This document shows positions 1 to 6,668 of a stretch of DNA of 32,931 nt, in pieces; the stretch's first letter is position 1; every line of letters starts with the position of its first letter. The position numbers and the translations under genes were made by a program. The notes under the pieces were generated by a model that saw only the letters and a program-made list of their open reading frames with translations, did no database searches and was not told the DNA's origin. This DNA comes from Verrucomicrobiota bacterium (GTDB taxonomy: Bacteria > Verrucomicrobiota > Verrucomicrobiia > Limisphaerales > JAHDYP01), in NCBI GenBank assembly GCA_023383055.1, contig JAHDYP010000066.1, forward strand, positions 1-32,931, read 5' to 3'.

Positions 1-64
1 GAGCTCGTCGCCCCGGGCCGCATGGCGGTCCGGGGTATTTTAATTAGATCTGGTGATTTTCGAG

Positions 65-97
65 CCTCGGTCTCCCCGAGTCTTCGGGGGACCGAGG
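65..97. other. Imperfect hairpin downstream of the LRR gene
   Basis: The arms at 65-77 and 86-97 pair with one bulged base around an 8-base loop. It lies just beyond the stop codon of the minus-strand LRR gene (110). On neither strand is it followed by a T-run, so it may stabilise the 3' end or act as a weak terminator, but it is not a textbook rho-independent terminator. The rest of 1-109 holds nothing I recognise. Confidence 0.4.
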
Positions 98-109
98 CGA
101 ACGTCCGCG

Positions 110-2020
110 TCAGAAGGGGCGCATCACGAAGCCCTTCTGAACCAGGCTGGTCCAGGCGGCATCACTGGCCGAGGTCCGTTTGTTGGCCGGATACCAGAAG
201 TCCGCGGCCGTGACCGGGCCCGTGACGGCGGCATCGAGGTCGATGAACCATTGATCGCAGACTGCTTCGCTGACCGGGTTGGCGGCGAGGTGGAGTTGGC
301 GGAGGTTGGCGCACCCGGCGAGACTCAGTTCCGTAACGTTTTCCTGGTAGAGATACAGGAAATTGAGGCTCGGGAAGTTGGCGGCGCCGTAAACGGCCGT
401 GATGCCCTGGCCGGGCGCGGTTCGGGGTGCACCGAAATAGGTTACGGCTCCTGGGGGCGAGACCTCGACGTAGTTGGTGTAAACGCCGGCGGTGCCGAAG
501 TCGTGGTCGGCGACGAGTGCGCCCCGGGTGATCGTGCCATCACCCCAATGCCAGGTGATGTTGACCGGTGTGCCGGATTGGGTGCGGATTTCCAGATGCG
601 GATGACGGCTGCCGGTCACAAAGGTGATCGCCTGGGGACCGCCGGGCACATTGAGTCGTCCATCATTGGATTCTGGCCAGTCAACAAAGGCGACCACTCC
701 CCGGGCGACAAGATTCGAATAGTGAGCAAACCCGGTTGCGGAAGGCGGCTCTGAATTCTGGGACAAGTTTACGAAGGTCAATCTCGGCGCCGAGGTGTCC
801 AGTAAAGCCAGCAGACTGTCCAGGACGCCGGTCGTCAGTTGATTGTCGTGCGCATCGAATTCACGCAGGACCGGCGATTCACCGATCAGGATATTGGTTA
901 GGCTGTTATCGGACATGAGAACGCTCTGGAGATTCCGATGGCCGGTCAAATCCAGAGAGGTATAGTCATTCTCGTAAGCCCAGACTGTATTCAGGTTGCT
1001 CGAGACGAAGCTCAGCGAGCCGCCTTGGTTGTTGTTCCAGCTCCAGAATTCCCGCAAAGAGAAGAAATTGGTCATGACCTCCTGGAACTGCTGAGTGAGC
1101 TGTGGGTTGTCGCGGGTGCACCAATGCCAGATGTTGGGGCCGGTGCCGCCGCCAAGAACGATGTTGGTGAAGGCGTTTTCCGCGCAGCGTACGTCTCCAA
1201 GGCTGGGGTTACCTGAGAGATCGAGTTCCTGAAGGTTGCAATCTTCGACGACAATTCGCTGCAAGGATTGAAGGTTCGAGACTTTCACCTGCTGAAGCGG
1301 GGTGCATTTGAAGAGTTCGATGCTTTCCAGACTGGCGAACCCGGTGAAATCGAGGGTGTTGGTGATCGGGTTGTAGGAGGAGGCCCAGTACTTGAGCCGG
1401 GTCAGCGGATACGGAAAGCTGACCGCACCCACGTTTTGCGGGGGACGCTGATTGAGCGGCAGGAGGTCGCCTCCGTCCGCCCCGTCGAAGCCGAGGTTGA
1501 TTGCGGTCAGCACATTCGGTTCGTACGTGGCCAGGTGCTCGAGTCGGGGGGCGGGTGAGCCGAAGTCTTTGAAGGCAACCGGATAATCGATGCTGGTCGT
1601 GCCGTCGCTCCAGGTCCAGCGAACCAGGGGCGAACCGTCGCCTTCGCAGAGGATTTCGGGTTCGAACGAGTCACCCAAGGTTTGAAAGATCACTTCGTTC
1701 GGTGGCCAGTATGCTTCCGCGCGGATGAAGAGGGTGCTGCGTCCTTCGATCGGCAACATCAGGTTGACGGAGTTGCCGTTGACCACCGTGACGTTGGTCT
1801 CGTTGCGCCAGGAATCCAGCATGCTGCTGGAGGTCTGGATGAGGTAATCTCCTGGAGGAGCGATCAGGGTCAGGCTGGCGCAGGCGCTGCCGGAATCCAG
1901 GGGACTGTTGATGATGATTTCCGGGGAGTCAGCAGTCGCGGACTGCGACAGCGAGTATTCCTGGGAGCCGACAAGGCATAGCAAGGCGGTGGGTATCAAT
2001 AATAGCTTTGGGTGACGCAT
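110..2020 (-). CDS. Exported leucine-rich-repeat protein with PKD-like motifs (LRR paralogue 1)
   Basis: The 636-aa product starts with a signal peptide (MRHPKLLLIPTALLCLVGSQ). A short beta-rich module follows (about 48-103, with the pattern YLIQTSSSMLDSW). Next come two units, each opening with a tryptophan/aspartate motif (WTWSDGTTS near 135, WHWGDGTITR near 490) typical of PKD-like folds. Irregular leucine-rich repeats follow each motif (for example LDLSGNPSL and LSLAGCANLRQLHL). The protein is probably exported and may bind other proteins or surfaces; no catalytic site is visible. It is a clear paralogue of the product at 4135-6111, and the two genes point away from each other. No convincing Shine-Dalgarno site precedes the start, which was chosen because it gives a complete signal peptide. 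The true function is unknown. Confidence 0.8.
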   Translation of the reverse strand: MRHPKLLLIPTALLCLVGSQEYSLSQSATADSPEIIINSPLDSGSACASLTLIAPPGDYLIQTSSSMLDSWRNETNVTVVNGNSVNLMLPIEGRSTLFIRAEAYWPPNEVIFQTLGDSFEPEILCEGDGSPLVRWTWSDGTTSIDYPVAFKDFGSPAPRLEHLATYEPNVLTAINLGFDGADGGDLLPLNQRPPQNVGAVSFPYPLTRLKYWASSYNPITNTLDFTGFASLESIELFKCTPLQQVKVSNLQSLQRIVVEDCNLQELDLSGNPSLGDVRCAENAFTNIVLGGGTGPNIWHWCTRDNPQLTQQFQEVMTNFFSLREFWSWNNNQGGSLSFVSSNLNTVWAYENDYTSLDLTGHRNLQSVLMSDNSLTNILIGESPVLREFDAHDNQLTTGVLDSLLALLDTSAPRLTFVNLSQNSEPPSATGFAHYSNLVARGVVAFVDWPESNDGRLNVPGGPQAITFVTGSRHPHLEIRTQSGTPVNITWHWGDGTITRGALVADHDFGTAGVYTNYVEVSPPGAVTYFGAPRTAPGQGITAVYGAANFPSLNFLYLYQENVTELSLAGCANLRQLHLAANPVSEAVCDQWFIDLDAAVTGPVTAADFWYPANKRTSASDAAWTSLVQKGFVMRPF

Positions 2021-2120
2021 AGTGTGAATTCAACATCCTGAATCGAGTCTCAGCTTTGCAGCAGCAACATTGATGCCCCAACAGAACACTCACCTGACGG
2101 CAGCCGCTGCCATGGAGTGA

Positions 2121-2224
2121 GGCAGGGGCTGGAGTTTGGACATTTCATAGGCTCGACTTCGTCGCGAACTTTATCGCAAACTTTCTCGAATGAGCGGTGA
2201 CTAGACCTCCGCCGATTCCTCAAG
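2121..2224. repeat. Direct repeat copy 1 (73-bp identical core) with 12-bp units
   Basis: Positions 2152-2224 are identical over 73 bp to 2905-2977, and weaker similarity extends left to 2121 (matching from 2873). The left part of the core is made of three 12-bp units with the pattern (g/a)AACTTnnTCGc. The copies lie on either side of the four-helix-bundle gene in the same orientation, about 753 bp apart. Confidence 0.9.
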
Positions 2225-2245
2225 TCAGGGACAATCCACGCAGCA

Positions 2246-2746
2246 TCAAGGTGATGCGCCCCAGCAGTTGGACTCCATATTTCCGCTCTTCTGGCTCCAG
2301 CGGATGAATTCCAAGCCAACTTGGTACACGTGCAGACGTTCATGAGGGAAAAGGGCAACCGCCTCAGCGTCATAAGCCGGAGAATCCTCATGGAATCCGG
2401 CCTCACCCCACGATTTTCTCAGTCCCACCAGCATCTTGACAATCTCACAAAGGAGACTCTTTTCTCGGTGGGCGGCATCGGGTGGCAAGAATTGCTTCAG
2501 AACGGCGATATCCAAACAGGCGGCGCACTCCAGCGCCGAGCCTGTGGCGTAATCCAGTGAATGTTGCTTGTGACCAGCACTCCAACGACGGGCTCCTTCC
2601 GCCAGATTCAGGACGATGCTTTCCGAAGCGCGAAGCAAGTGATCGACCACGGAATGGCGTCTGTCCCATGATGCGGAGCGTTGCGCCAAGTGCGCTACAC
2701 TGGCCAGTGCTTTGTGATAAACCTTCAATCTCGTGTGTGAGAACAT
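2246..2746 (-). CDS. Four-helix-bundle protein (S23 / 23S rRNA intervening-sequence protein family)
   Basis: The product is about 166 aa. It has the family pattern: an N-terminal HTRLKVYHKAL helix, the signature LLRASESIVLNLAEGA, a GSALECAACLD helix and a final helix ending in MLVGLRKSW. The family includes proteins encoded in 23S rRNA intervening sequences and the Avd accessory proteins of diversity-generating retroelements; most free-standing members have no known function. I chose the ATG at 2746 over the one at 2758 because GGAGGT at 2756-2751 is well placed for it. After the complete bundle, about 35 extra residues include HERLHVYQVGLEFIRW, which looks like the first helix of a second copy, so a tandem duplication seems to have been truncated. 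The gene lies between direct repeats and no reverse transcriptase is present. Confidence 0.8.
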   Translation of the reverse strand: MFSHTRLKVYHKALASVAHLAQRSASWDRRHSVVDHLLRASESIVLNLAEGARRWSAGHKQHSLDYATGSALECAACLDIAVLKQFLPPDAAHREKSLLCEIVKMLVGLRKSWGEAGFHEDSPAYDAEAVALFPHERLHVYQVGLEFIRWSQKSGNMESNCWGASP

Positions 2747-2794
2747 ATTCACCTCCATGCGCGGACTCCGTCACCCAATTCAACCGGTTGGTTC

Positions 2795-2939
2795 GATGAA
2801 GTTTGCGATAAAGTTTGCGACCAAGTCCAGTCGACAGAATGTCCTTACTCCCGGCGCTCTTCCGCCTGATGGGGCAGGGTCTGGGGTTCTGGACGTATTG
2901 GAGCCTCGACTTCGTCGCGAACTTTATCGCAAACTTTCT
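2795..2939. repeat. Inverted pair of 12-bp-unit arrays upstream of the four-helix gene
   Basis: Positions 2795-2828 contain three 12-bp units in the orientation GAnnAAGTTTGC. Positions 2904-2939 contain three in the opposite orientation, as part of direct repeat copy 2. The arms are nearly complementary over about 35 bases around a 75-base centre. On the minus strand this lies just upstream of the four-helix gene, so a transcript of that gene could carry a large hairpin. Confidence 0.75.
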
Positions 2940-2977
2940 CGAATGAGCGGTGACTAGACCTCCGCCGATTCCTCAAG
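2873..2977. repeat. Direct repeat copy 2 (73-bp identical core)
   Basis: The core 2905-2977 is identical to 2152-2224. Similarity to copy 1 continues leftward to 2873 with scattered changes. It ends seven bases before the first possible start codon of the HpsJ-like gene. Confidence 0.9.
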
Positions 2978-2983
2978 CGGCCA

Positions 2984-3748
2984 ATGGCGCTGTTACTGCT
3001 GATCAGTTCCCCCTTATTGATTATGGCCAATATTGAGAATCCGAGCGAGAGCCCGACTCCCGCAAGAACCTGGAGCGGCGCGGTGACCGAAGCCGCCAGC
3101 GCACCAATGTGGCGTTGGTTGGGATACGTCCTGCTGCTCTTGTCTGTTTTCGACACGATTGAGTCCGCCATTCCGTTGAGCCTCATGAACCCCGAGTGGG
3201 AACTGCAGTTCATGGGATCCGTGGTTGAGCGCTCGCCGGTTCCGCTGCTGGGCTTCATGTTTGTCTGCTTCGCGGAATACCTGAGACGCACTCGATGGAG
3301 CAGGCCTGTGGCGATGGGGGTATCCTGGGCCGCGCTGGTCGTCGGCATCGGATTCATCCTTATGGTTCCGCTGATTGTGGCGAATACGTTCCGGATGGAG
3401 ACCCGCACCGCCGCCCAGGTCAAGGCCCAGTTGGAACAGCAGTTTTCTCAGACCCAGGGACTCGAGGCGGCGTTGACCTCCGCCAGTGGCGAGAATCTCA
3501 CGGAGTTGCTGCGTCGGATGGGACGTTTGTCCGAAGGACAATCGCCCGAAGAGACCCGTGACGCGGTGATGGGCGAAGTGGTCAAGGCCCGGCAGACGCT
3601 GCAGTCGCGGGCGGATGAAGCGATGGCAACCCAGAAGCTGACCTTGACCAAGCGTTCGTATAAGTGGGTGGTCCAGGCGTCAGTCGTGGGTGGACTGCTG
3701 GTTTACCTCTGGTGGGGCATGGGTTGGGTTCGTAGAGGGAAACGTTAG
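2984..3748 (+). CDS. HpsJ-like membrane protein
   Basis: The 254-aa product has hydrophobic segments near residues 45-62, about 82-98 and 108-133, a charged helical stretch (about 140-218, Gln/Glu/Ala-rich, likely coiled coil) and a last membrane segment near 224-245. The stretch LGYVLLLLSVFDTIESAIP followed by LMNPEWELQFMGSVVERSP and PVPLLG resembles the HpsJ family, known from the cyanobacterial hormogonium polysaccharide locus, where it is needed for polysaccharide export linked to type IV pili. The role here is inferred only. An alternative ATG at 3023 would remove 13 residues and give a more ordinary cytoplasmic N-terminus; neither start has a clear ribosome binding site. Arrays of 12-bp units flank the gene on both sides. 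Confidence 0.65.
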   Translation: MALLLLISSPLLIMANIENPSESPTPARTWSGAVTEAASAPMWRWLGYVLLLLSVFDTIESAIPLSLMNPEWELQFMGSVVERSPVPLLGFMFVCFAEYLRRTRWSRPVAMGVSWAALVVGIGFILMVPLIVANTFRMETRTAAQVKAQLEQQFSQTQGLEAALTSASGENLTELLRRMGRLSEGQSPEETRDAVMGEVVKARQTLQSRADEAMATQKLTLTKRSYKWVVQASVVGGLLVYLWWGMGWVRRGKR

Positions 3749-3777
3749 ATTGCCCGAAACGTGTCACCACGCATCCA

Positions 3778-3933
3778 AACTTAATCGTACACTTTGTCCC
3801 CCACTTCGTCGTAAACTCCATCGTGAACTTCCTCGCAGTCTGCTCTATCGCGCCGCCAGGAATGGCCTGACGAAGTGTGGGATTAAGTGTGTGCGATTAA
3901 GTATGGGGGACGAAGTTCGGGAGAAGTTGATGG
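3778..3933. repeat. Inverted arrays of 12-14-bp units
   Basis: Five 12-bp units (pattern aACTTnnTCGta) run from 3778 to 3837. About five units of 12-14 bp in the opposite orientation (GAnnAAGTnnnn) run from 3869 to 3933. The unit is the same as in the repeats around the four-helix gene. The two arms could fold into a long imperfect hairpin with a loop of about 30 bases. Apart from this and the terminator, 3749-4023 holds no gene I can support. Confidence 0.8.
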
Positions 3934-3980
3934 AGAATTTTGAATACAAGGTGAGATAGAAAACTGGCGTGATCGATCCT

Positions 3981-4014
3981 AACCGGCTGAGAGACAACTC
4001 TCAGCCGGTTTTTT
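3981..4014 (+). terminator. Rho-independent terminator
   Basis: A perfect 13-bp stem (3981-3993 with 3998-4010) closes a 4-base loop (acaa). A six-T run spanning 4009-4014 follows on the plus strand. It would end plus-strand transcription from the HpsJ-like gene and insulates the next LRR gene. Confidence 0.92.
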
Positions 4015-4134
4015 GTTGTTTCGGTGGCATATGGATTGCGATATCTGGATTCAAGCCAATCTCAACGTCCGGGGTCTAAAGCCGGAGCGGCATTTGCCTT
4101 GGGCGGAAATTGTGGTAACAGTTTACATAAGCTG

Positions 4135-6111
4135 ATGGTCATAAGACTGATACAAAGTGCTAAAAACCCGTCGGTTCGCAGATCTGGCGAGCCTGGATGG
4201 ATTCGGTGGGTGCGCGGATGGTTGCTTTTGCACTGCGTTTTCATGGTGAATGACACCATGACCGCACAGACCGATGTGGCCGATCCACCCCAATTGATCA
4301 TTGCCGCAGTGCCGGCGGATGGGGAAACCGGCGTGTCGATCGAGCTCAGGGGGGCGGTGGGTGAGTATGCGGTGCTGACGTCGCCTGACTTGGGGAATAC
4401 ATGGCATCACTGGACGAACGTGTTCGTGCTCGGAGGGGGAGGCACCAGCCTGGTCATGCCGCTGGATTCTACTGAGGCGCTTTACATCCGCGCCGAACGG
4501 CTGGACCCGACTTATGATGTCGTTATCCAGACGTTGGGCAGCAGTTTCGAACCGGAGGTTTATTGCGCAGGGGAAGAACCGTTCTCGGTGCTTTGGAGTT
4601 GGAGCGATGGCACGACCAGCCTGGCGACCGGGTACTCTACGCTGGTCGCGAGCAAAGTCTTTGATGCTGCCGAAGCGCGAATTCAGCGATTGACGGTTGA
4701 GCCTTCGCAGGTGCTTACCAAGATCAACCTCGGGTTCGACGGGGCGGATGGCGGGCACTTGACGCCACTGGATCATCGCCCGCCCCAGCAGGTCAGCGCG
4801 GTGGTGTTTTCCAAGCCGTTGACCGGTTTGCAGGTTTGGGCCTCTTCGTACAACCCAATTACGAATACGCTCGATTTCACCGGGTTCAGCAGCCTCGAGT
4901 ATATCGAGGCTTACAAATGCACCCAGCTTCAGCAGACGGTGGTCACCAACCTCCCGGCGTTGCGGCGGCTGTGCCTTGAGGCCTGTGATCTTCAGTCGTT
5001 GGACATCTCTGGCAATCCGAATCTTGAAGACGTAAGGGCGGCTCTGAACGGGTTCACCAACATCGTGATTGGAGGCGATACGGGGCCGAAGATCTGGCAT
5101 TTCTGTGTGCGCGATAACCCGCAGGTGACGCAGCGATTCCAGGATTTCATGACCAACTTCTACTCGCTTGAGGAGTTCTTCGCTTGGAACGACAATCAGG
5201 AAGGTCATTTGACGCTCGTCTCAACCAACCTCACCAGTGTTTGGGCGCATCGGAATCGATACTCCTCTGCTGACCTTGCCGGCCACTCCAATTTGAGGGT
5301 CTGTCGGCTCCATGAGAACCAGTTGACAAATGTCGTCCTGACCGGGTGTGTCGCTCTGCGCGAGGTCGATCTGCACGCGAACCAACTCACGACCGAAGTA
5401 ATAGACCGATTGCTGGGCGAGTTGGACATCTCGGCACCGTCCCTGGACTATTTGGACCTCTCGGACAACCCGGAGCCGCCGTCGGAGATTGGGTACGGCC
5501 ATTACACGAATCTGCTGAATCGGGGAGTCACGGTCTTCCTGGATTTGCCGGAGGAGAACGATGGACGGATCAATGAACCGGGTGGCACGAATGCCATCAC
5601 TTTCGTAACAACGAGTCAGAATCCAAAACTCGAGATCCGGACTGAGGGTGTGCCGGAGAGCATTGTGTGGCACTGGGGCGATGGCACAATTACGAGGAAC
5701 TTGCACGTTGCCGGCCATGATTTTGGGGCTGAGCGAGTCTACACGAATTACGTTGAGGTGATCCCGCCGGAGTCTGTCACCTATTTCGGGGCACCCATCG
5801 ACTCCCCGGGACAGGGCATCCAGGGCGTATACGGTGCGGCGCACTTTCCGAATCTTGACTACCTGTACCTTTTCTCGGAGGACCTCACCGAGTTGAGCGT
5901 TGCCGGGTGTGCGAACTTGCGGCAATTGCACCTGGCCAGGACGCTGGTCAGCACCGAGGTATGCGACCAGTGGTTTATCGATCTCGATCAAGCCGTGGTC
6001 GGACCGGTGACCGGAGCCGATTTCTATTATCCGGCCGACCGGCGGTCGCCGGCGAGCGACGCCGCCTGGTCGAGCCTGGTAGGCAAGGGGTATAAGATGC
6101 ATCCGTATTGA
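4135..6111 (+). CDS. Exported leucine-rich-repeat protein with PKD-like motifs (LRR paralogue 2)
   Basis: From the ATG at 4135 the product is 658 aa. An in-frame ATG at 4024 would add 37 residues with no export character. The N-terminus is a long signal-like sequence (WIRWVRGWLLLHCVFMV). The layout matches paralogue 1: a beta-rich module with YAVLTSPDLGNTW, then the W-x-WSDGTTS motif and LRRs, then WHWGDGTITR and more LRRs, ending in a segment with CDQWFIDLDQAVVGPV. Long stretches are shared with paralogue 1, such as ASSYNPITNTLDFTGF. Function is unknown; an exported interaction protein is the best guess. The gene follows the terminator at 3981-4014, so it must have its own promoter, which I could not place with confidence. 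Confidence 0.8.
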   Translation: MVIRLIQSAKNPSVRRSGEPGWIRWVRGWLLLHCVFMVNDTMTAQTDVADPPQLIIAAVPADGETGVSIELRGAVGEYAVLTSPDLGNTWHHWTNVFVLGGGGTSLVMPLDSTEALYIRAERLDPTYDVVIQTLGSSFEPEVYCAGEEPFSVLWSWSDGTTSLATGYSTLVASKVFDAAEARIQRLTVEPSQVLTKINLGFDGADGGHLTPLDHRPPQQVSAVVFSKPLTGLQVWASSYNPITNTLDFTGFSSLEYIEAYKCTQLQQTVVTNLPALRRLCLEACDLQSLDISGNPNLEDVRAALNGFTNIVIGGDTGPKIWHFCVRDNPQVTQRFQDFMTNFYSLEEFFAWNDNQEGHLTLVSTNLTSVWAHRNRYSSADLAGHSNLRVCRLHENQLTNVVLTGCVALREVDLHANQLTTEVIDRLLGELDISAPSLDYLDLSDNPEPPSEIGYGHYTNLLNRGVTVFLDLPEENDGRINEPGGTNAITFVTTSQNPKLEIRTEGVPESIVWHWGDGTITRNLHVAGHDFGAERVYTNYVEVIPPESVTYFGAPIDSPGQGIQGVYGAAHFPNLDYLYLFSEDLTELSVAGCANLRQLHLARTLVSTEVCDQWFIDLDQAVVGPVTGADFYYPADRRSPASDAAWSSLVGKGYKMHPY

Positions 6112-6207
6112 CGGTGAACCGTTTTCAGGACCGCGGAAACTCACGCGGAAGCTTGCTGCCCGCGCGGCGCATCTCAGTTTTTTCGATCTCGCCTTTCCCC
6201 CTCCTCC

Positions 6208-6243
6208 TAATCGTAATCGTAATCCTAATCGTAATCGTAATCT
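6208..6243. repeat. Hexamer tandem array, left arm
   Basis: Six consecutive hexamers of the pattern TAATC(g/c/t). It is the inverted counterpart of the array at 6460-6513, 216 bp away. Confidence 0.95.
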
Positions 6244-6459
6244 CCTGGGCCGCGTCTTCGATCGCGAGAGAAGTCGGAAGTTTAACGGGCGGCCTTGGCC
6301 TTTTGGGACTGGCTCGTCGAAGGCAACGGCAGAGCGCCGCGCTGAGGAAGAGGTTGCCCCGGGCAAGGACCGCTGGTGGAGCATGGTTCCGATGCGGGGA
6401 GGCTGGATCAGGTCGAATGTAGACTGCCGACTGTACGAGGGTAGGCTTCGAGTAATAGG

Positions 6460-6513
6460 GATTACGATTAAGATTACGATTAAGATTACGATTAAGATTA
6501 CGATTACGATTTA
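6460..6513. repeat. Hexamer tandem array, right arm
   Basis: Nine consecutive hexamers, mostly alternating GATTAC and GATTAA. They are the reverse complement of the left array's unit. The arms could pair over about 36 bases. Confidence 0.95.
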
Positions 6514-6596
6514 TGAGTGGGGCAAGCCGGGCATTCGGGAAAAGCTGGGATGCGCACACGTTCGTGGTCCCAATGACGGATGCAATGACCGATGAT

Positions 6597-6624
6597 TTGA
6601 CATTCAATGGTCCGCCGATAGTAT
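6597..6624 (+). promoter_or_regulatory. Sigma70-type promoter for the pilus locus
   Basis: TTGACA at 6597-6602, a 16-bp spacer and TAGTAT at 6619-6624. The predicted start point near 6631 leaves a leader of about 38 bases before the GTG start at 6669. This is the best promoter match ahead of the long plus-strand series. Confidence 0.65.
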
Positions 6625-6668
6625 TCGCCAAACTCCGCGATGATTAGGGCGGAAAAGCAGTCCAGTTT

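Larger units (their letters stand above)
6112..6668. other. 557-bp intergenic region with inverted hexamer arrays and a promoter
   Basis: No credible gene is present. A 168-aa minus-strand reading frame (6125-6631) exists only because the hexamer repeats lack stop codons in that frame; it encodes Asn/Arg/Leu repeats with no family resemblance. The region contains the two hexamer arrays described separately and ends in a strong promoter for the pilus locus. Confidence 0.7.

Noticed and set aside
65..97. Rho-independent terminator for the first LRR gene
   Set aside because: The hairpin is present but no T-run follows on the minus strand.
2246..2746. Intervening sequence within a 23S rRNA gene
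   Set aside because: No rRNA-like sequence flanks the gene on either side.
2121..2977. CRISPR array
   Set aside because: Only two long direct repeats about 750 bp apart with a gene between; no regular short repeats and spacers and no cas genes.
2246..2977. Diversity-generating retroelement
   Set aside because: The protein family includes Avd, but no reverse transcriptase, template repeat or adenine-biased variable repeat is present in the window.
4024..4134. N-terminal extension of LRR paralogue 2
   Set aside because: The extra 37 residues have no export signal and no counterpart in paralogue 1; the ATG at 4135 gives a signal-like N-terminus.
6125..6631. 168-aa minus-strand protein
   Set aside because: It exists because hexamer repeats are free of stops in that frame; its Asn/Arg/Leu repeats have no family resemblance.
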